From ZC4RG20 sp035760685 (GTDB taxonomy: Bacteria > Pseudomonadota > Gammaproteobacteria > Steroidobacterales > Rariloculaceae), in the NCBI GenBank assembly GCA_035760685.1, contig DASTSM010000377.1, positions 1 through 8,418 on the forward strand: 8,418 nt of DNA, written 5' to 3'. Below the pieces are notes generated by a model that was not told the DNA's origin, ran no database searches, and saw only the letters and a list, made by a program, of their open reading frames with translations. Shown one piece after another: positions 6,823-8,418 of the stretch. Numbering within the stretch: position 1 is the stretch's first letter; every line of letters starts with the position of its first letter. Position numbers and translations under genes: made by a program.

Positions 6823-6828
6823 CGGCCG

Positions 6829-6858
6829 AGAATACACCGGCGAATGTGCTACTGGGAA
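6829..6858 (-). promoter_or_regulatory. Candidate leaderless promoter of the transporter gene
   Basis: On the minus strand TTCCCA (6853-6858, four of six matches to TTGACA), an 18-base spacer and TATTCT (6829-6834, four of six matches to TATAAT) are followed after only 6 bases by the ATG at 6822. Transcription would then begin at or next to the A of the start codon. The absence of a ribosome binding site there fits a leaderless message. Confidence 0.4.
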
Positions 6859-6955
6859 TTTGCAGCGAGAAATCCAGAGCTTCCGCCCTCCCGAGCGGCG
6901 GGACTCACGGGCACTGTCGGGTCCGTACCGGGTTGTGCGCGGCGCCCGCATTCCC

Positions 6956-6998
6956 GTTACGATAGGGCGAACGGCCCTCACCTTTCGTAACAACGAAA
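6956..6998 (+). promoter_or_regulatory. Two mutually exclusive inverted repeats before the EF-G-like gene
   Basis: GTTACGA (6956-6962) is complementary to TCGTAAC (6985-6991), and inside it AGGGC (6964-6968) pairs with GCCCT (6974-6978) across a 5-base loop. A second hairpin, TTTCGT-AACA-ACGAAA (6983-6998), uses the same bases as the right arm of the first, so both cannot form at once. The element ends about 20 bases before the start codon and just before the GGGGGTG ribosome-binding candidate. It could be an RNA switch or attenuator. Because TACGAT (6958-6963) also resembles a -10 box, the first repeat could instead be a DNA operator. No known riboswitch class is recognised. Confidence 0.4.
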
Positions 6999-7007
6999 CC
7001 AAAGACC

Positions 7008-7014
7008 GGGGGTG
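7008..7014 (+). promoter_or_regulatory. Ribosome binding site of the EF-G-like gene
   Basis: GGGGGTG lies 4 bases before the ATG at 7019 and supports that start. It is G-rich rather than a textbook AGGAGG, and the spacing is slightly short. Confidence 0.5.
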
Positions 7015-7018
7015 CCTC

Positions 7019-8418
7019 ATGGCGGAGCACGGGGCTCACGAGACCCGTAACATTCGCGACATTGCGTTCGTCGGTCACGCCGGTGCCGGCAAGACGACGC
7101 TGATCGAGGTCCTGCTGCAGAGAGCGGGGGCGATTCAGGCCGCAGGCAGCGTCGCGAAAGGCACGACGGTCTGCGACTTCGGCGAGCAGGAGAAGCGCCT
7201 TCAGCACTCGCTCGACGTCGCGGCCTGCCACTTCGAGCACGACGGCAAGCTCATCTATCTGCTCGACACGCCCGGCTATCCCGACTTCCTCGGCCGCACG
7301 CTTGCCGTCCTGCCCGCCGTCGATACCGCCGCCGTCGTCATCAACGCGCAGACCGGCGTCGAGCTCGTCGCGCAGCGCGCCATGGATTTCGCGGCCCGCC
7401 GCCGCCTCTGCCGCCTCGTCATCGTGAACAAGATCGACGCCGAGGGCGCGGATCTCGCGGACGTGCTCGCGCAGATTCGGTCGGCCTTCGGCGAGCAATG
7501 CCTGCCGATCAATCTGCCGGCGCGCGGCGGGCAGGCCGTCGCGGATTGCTTCTTCGAGCCGTCGGATTCCGCGCCCGACTTCTCGAGCTGCCGGGCGGCG
7601 CACACCGAGATCAAGGACCGCATCATCGAGATCGACGACGAGCTCATGGAGCTCTATCTCGAGCAAGGCGAAGAGATCTCGCTCGAGCAGCTGCACGACC
7701 CGTTCGAGCGTGCGCTGCGCAGAGGCCACCTCGTGCCCGTGTGCTTCGTCTCGGCCGAGACGGGCGCCGGCCTCCGGCAGCTGCTCCGCGTGTTCACGCA
7801 GCTCATGCCGAGCCCGCTCGAGGGCAATCCGCCGGAGTTCGTCGCGGGCCCGGGCGAGGGCAAGCGCGTGCCGATCGATCCGAGCGACGCGAACGCGCAC
7901 TTCATCGGCCACGTGTTCAAGGTCACCGTCGACCCGTACGTCGGCCGGCTCGCCGCCTTTCGCGTGCACCAGGGCCAGGTCCGCGCGGGCGACCAGGTCT
8001 ACATCGGCGACAAGCGCAAGGCCGTCAAGCTCGCGCACCTCTACCGCGTCCAGGGCAAGGCGCTCGAGGAGATTCCGCGGGCGATCGCGGGAGACTTCTG
8101 CGCCGTCGCGAAGATCGACGGCATCGCCTTCGACGACGTGCTGCACTCGAGCCACGACGAGGACGAGCTTCGGCTGCGCTCGGTCGAGCTGCCGCCGCCG
8201 ATGTACGGGCTCGCGCTCGAGCTCGAGCAGCACGGCCAGGAGAAGAAGCTCTCCGACGCGCTGCACAAGCTCGCTGCCGAAGACCCGAGCCTCAGGGTCG
8301 AGCACAACGCACAGGTCAACGAGACCGTGCTGCGCGGCATGGGCGAGCTGCACCTCCGGCTCGTGCTCGAGCGCGTGCGCGAGGAATTCGGGCTCGAGCT
8401 CAAGACGCATCCGCCGAA
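7019..8418 (+). CDS. EF-G-like translational GTPase (3' end outside window)
   Basis: The first 466 residues of an elongation-factor-G-like protein; the full family is about 670-700 residues, so domains IV and V lie beyond the right edge. GTPase motifs are G1 GHAGAGKTT (19-27), G3 DTPGYPDF (83-90), G4 NKID (137-140) and a G5-like SAETG (245-249). Domain II follows (about 293-375, GHVFKVTVDPYVGRLAAFRV onward). Domain III then begins, with EKKLSDALHKLAAEDPSL (408-425) and RGMGELHL (439-446), both typical of EF-G. Switch I reads FGEQEKRLQHSLDVA (54-68) instead of the RGITI of canonical EF-G, placing it with the EF-G-like second copies found in many proteobacteria, whose role is less clear than translocation. 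No ribosomal-protein genes lie beside it, unlike the usual fusA locus. ATG 7019 has GGGGGTG upstream. I leave the symbol empty because the subgroup name is uncertain. Confidence 0.88.
   Translation, partial: MAEHGAHETRNIRDIAFVGHAGAGKTTLIEVLLQRAGAIQAAGSVAKGTTVCDFGEQEKRLQHSLDVAACHFEHDGKLIYLLDTPGYPDFLGRTLAVLPAVDTAAVVINAQTGVELVAQRAMDFAARRRLCRLVIVNKIDAEGADLADVLAQIRSAFGEQCLPINLPARGGQAVADCFFEPSDSAPDFSSCRAAHTEIKDRIIEIDDELMELYLEQGEEISLEQLHDPFERALRRGHLVPVCFVSAETGAGLRQLLRVFTQLMPSPLEGNPPEFVAGPGEGKRVPIDPSDANAHFIGHVFKVTVDPYVGRLAAFRVHQGQVRAGDQVYIGDKRKAVKLAHLYRVQGKALEEIPRAIAGDFCAVAKIDGIAFDDVLHSSHDEDELRLRSVELPPPMYGLALELEQHGQEKKLSDALHKLAAEDPSLRVEHNAQVNETVLRGMGELHLRLVLERVREEFGLELKTHPP

Noticed and set aside
6883..6901. 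CCGCC...GGCGG inverted repeat as a terminator
   Set aside because: Only five pairs, no T-run, and it lies between divergent genes, where a terminator is not expected.
5515..6990. Long open frame on the plus strand opposite the transporter gene
   Set aside because: Highly charged, Arg/Asp/Glu-rich and motif-free; it is the antisense shadow of a membrane protein gene.
6823..7020. Extension of the transporter N-terminus upstream of 6822
   Set aside because: The added residues are Arg/Ser-rich, unlike the family, and would overlap the leader and start of the divergent EF-G-like gene.
6905..8410. Long open frame on the minus strand opposite the EF-G-like gene
   Set aside because: Its product is a low-complexity Arg/Glu/Val/Leu-rich string with no domain, while the plus frame carries full GTPase motifs. 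Long antisense frames are expected at this GC content.

Overview
The window is a high-GC (roughly two thirds G+C), tightly packed stretch of bacterial chromosome with ordinary chromosomal gene content. PlsB (a glycerol-3-phosphate acyltransferase largely confined to Gammaproteobacteria), the E. coli-type glucokinase, a YrfG-type nucleotidase beside CysQ and a proteobacterial YdcH-type small protein all point to a high-GC gammaproteobacterium. I cannot fix the family. No tRNA, rRNA, CRISPR array, insertion sequence, integrase or phage gene is visible, and no gene-free stretch exceeds 300 bases.

Layout: (1) 1-491, minus strand, the N-terminal three quarters of a YrfG-like HAD nucleotidase that runs off the left edge. 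(2) 521-1336, plus strand, cysQ, divergent from yrfG with only 29 bases between. (3) About 1356-1544, plus strand, a YdcH/DUF465-type small protein directly after cysQ. (4) 1541-4051, minus strand, plsB, convergent with the small gene; both stop codons sit in one CTAG. (5) 4052-4171, a divergent promoter region. (6) 4172-5116, plus strand, glk. (7) 5117-5191, a short convergent gap with strong palindromes. (8) 5192-6822, minus strand, a two-gene unit read in the order ATP/ADP-translocase-like transporter then small lipoprotein, overlapping as ATGA. (9) 6823-7018, a divergent intergenic region with a possible leaderless promoter on one side and two overlapping inverted repeats on the other. (10) 7019-8418, plus strand, an EF-G-like translational GTPase cut by the right edge.

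The recognised genes serve nucleotide turnover (YrfG on IMP/GMP, CysQ on PAP), phospholipid synthesis (PlsB), glucose phosphorylation (Glk) and probably a ribosome-linked GTPase. They look like neighbouring housekeeping units rather than one pathway. The least understood parts are the coupled transporter-lipoprotein pair, the EF-G paralogue with a non-canonical switch I, and the structured leader in front of it. I see no clear new defence or mobile system.
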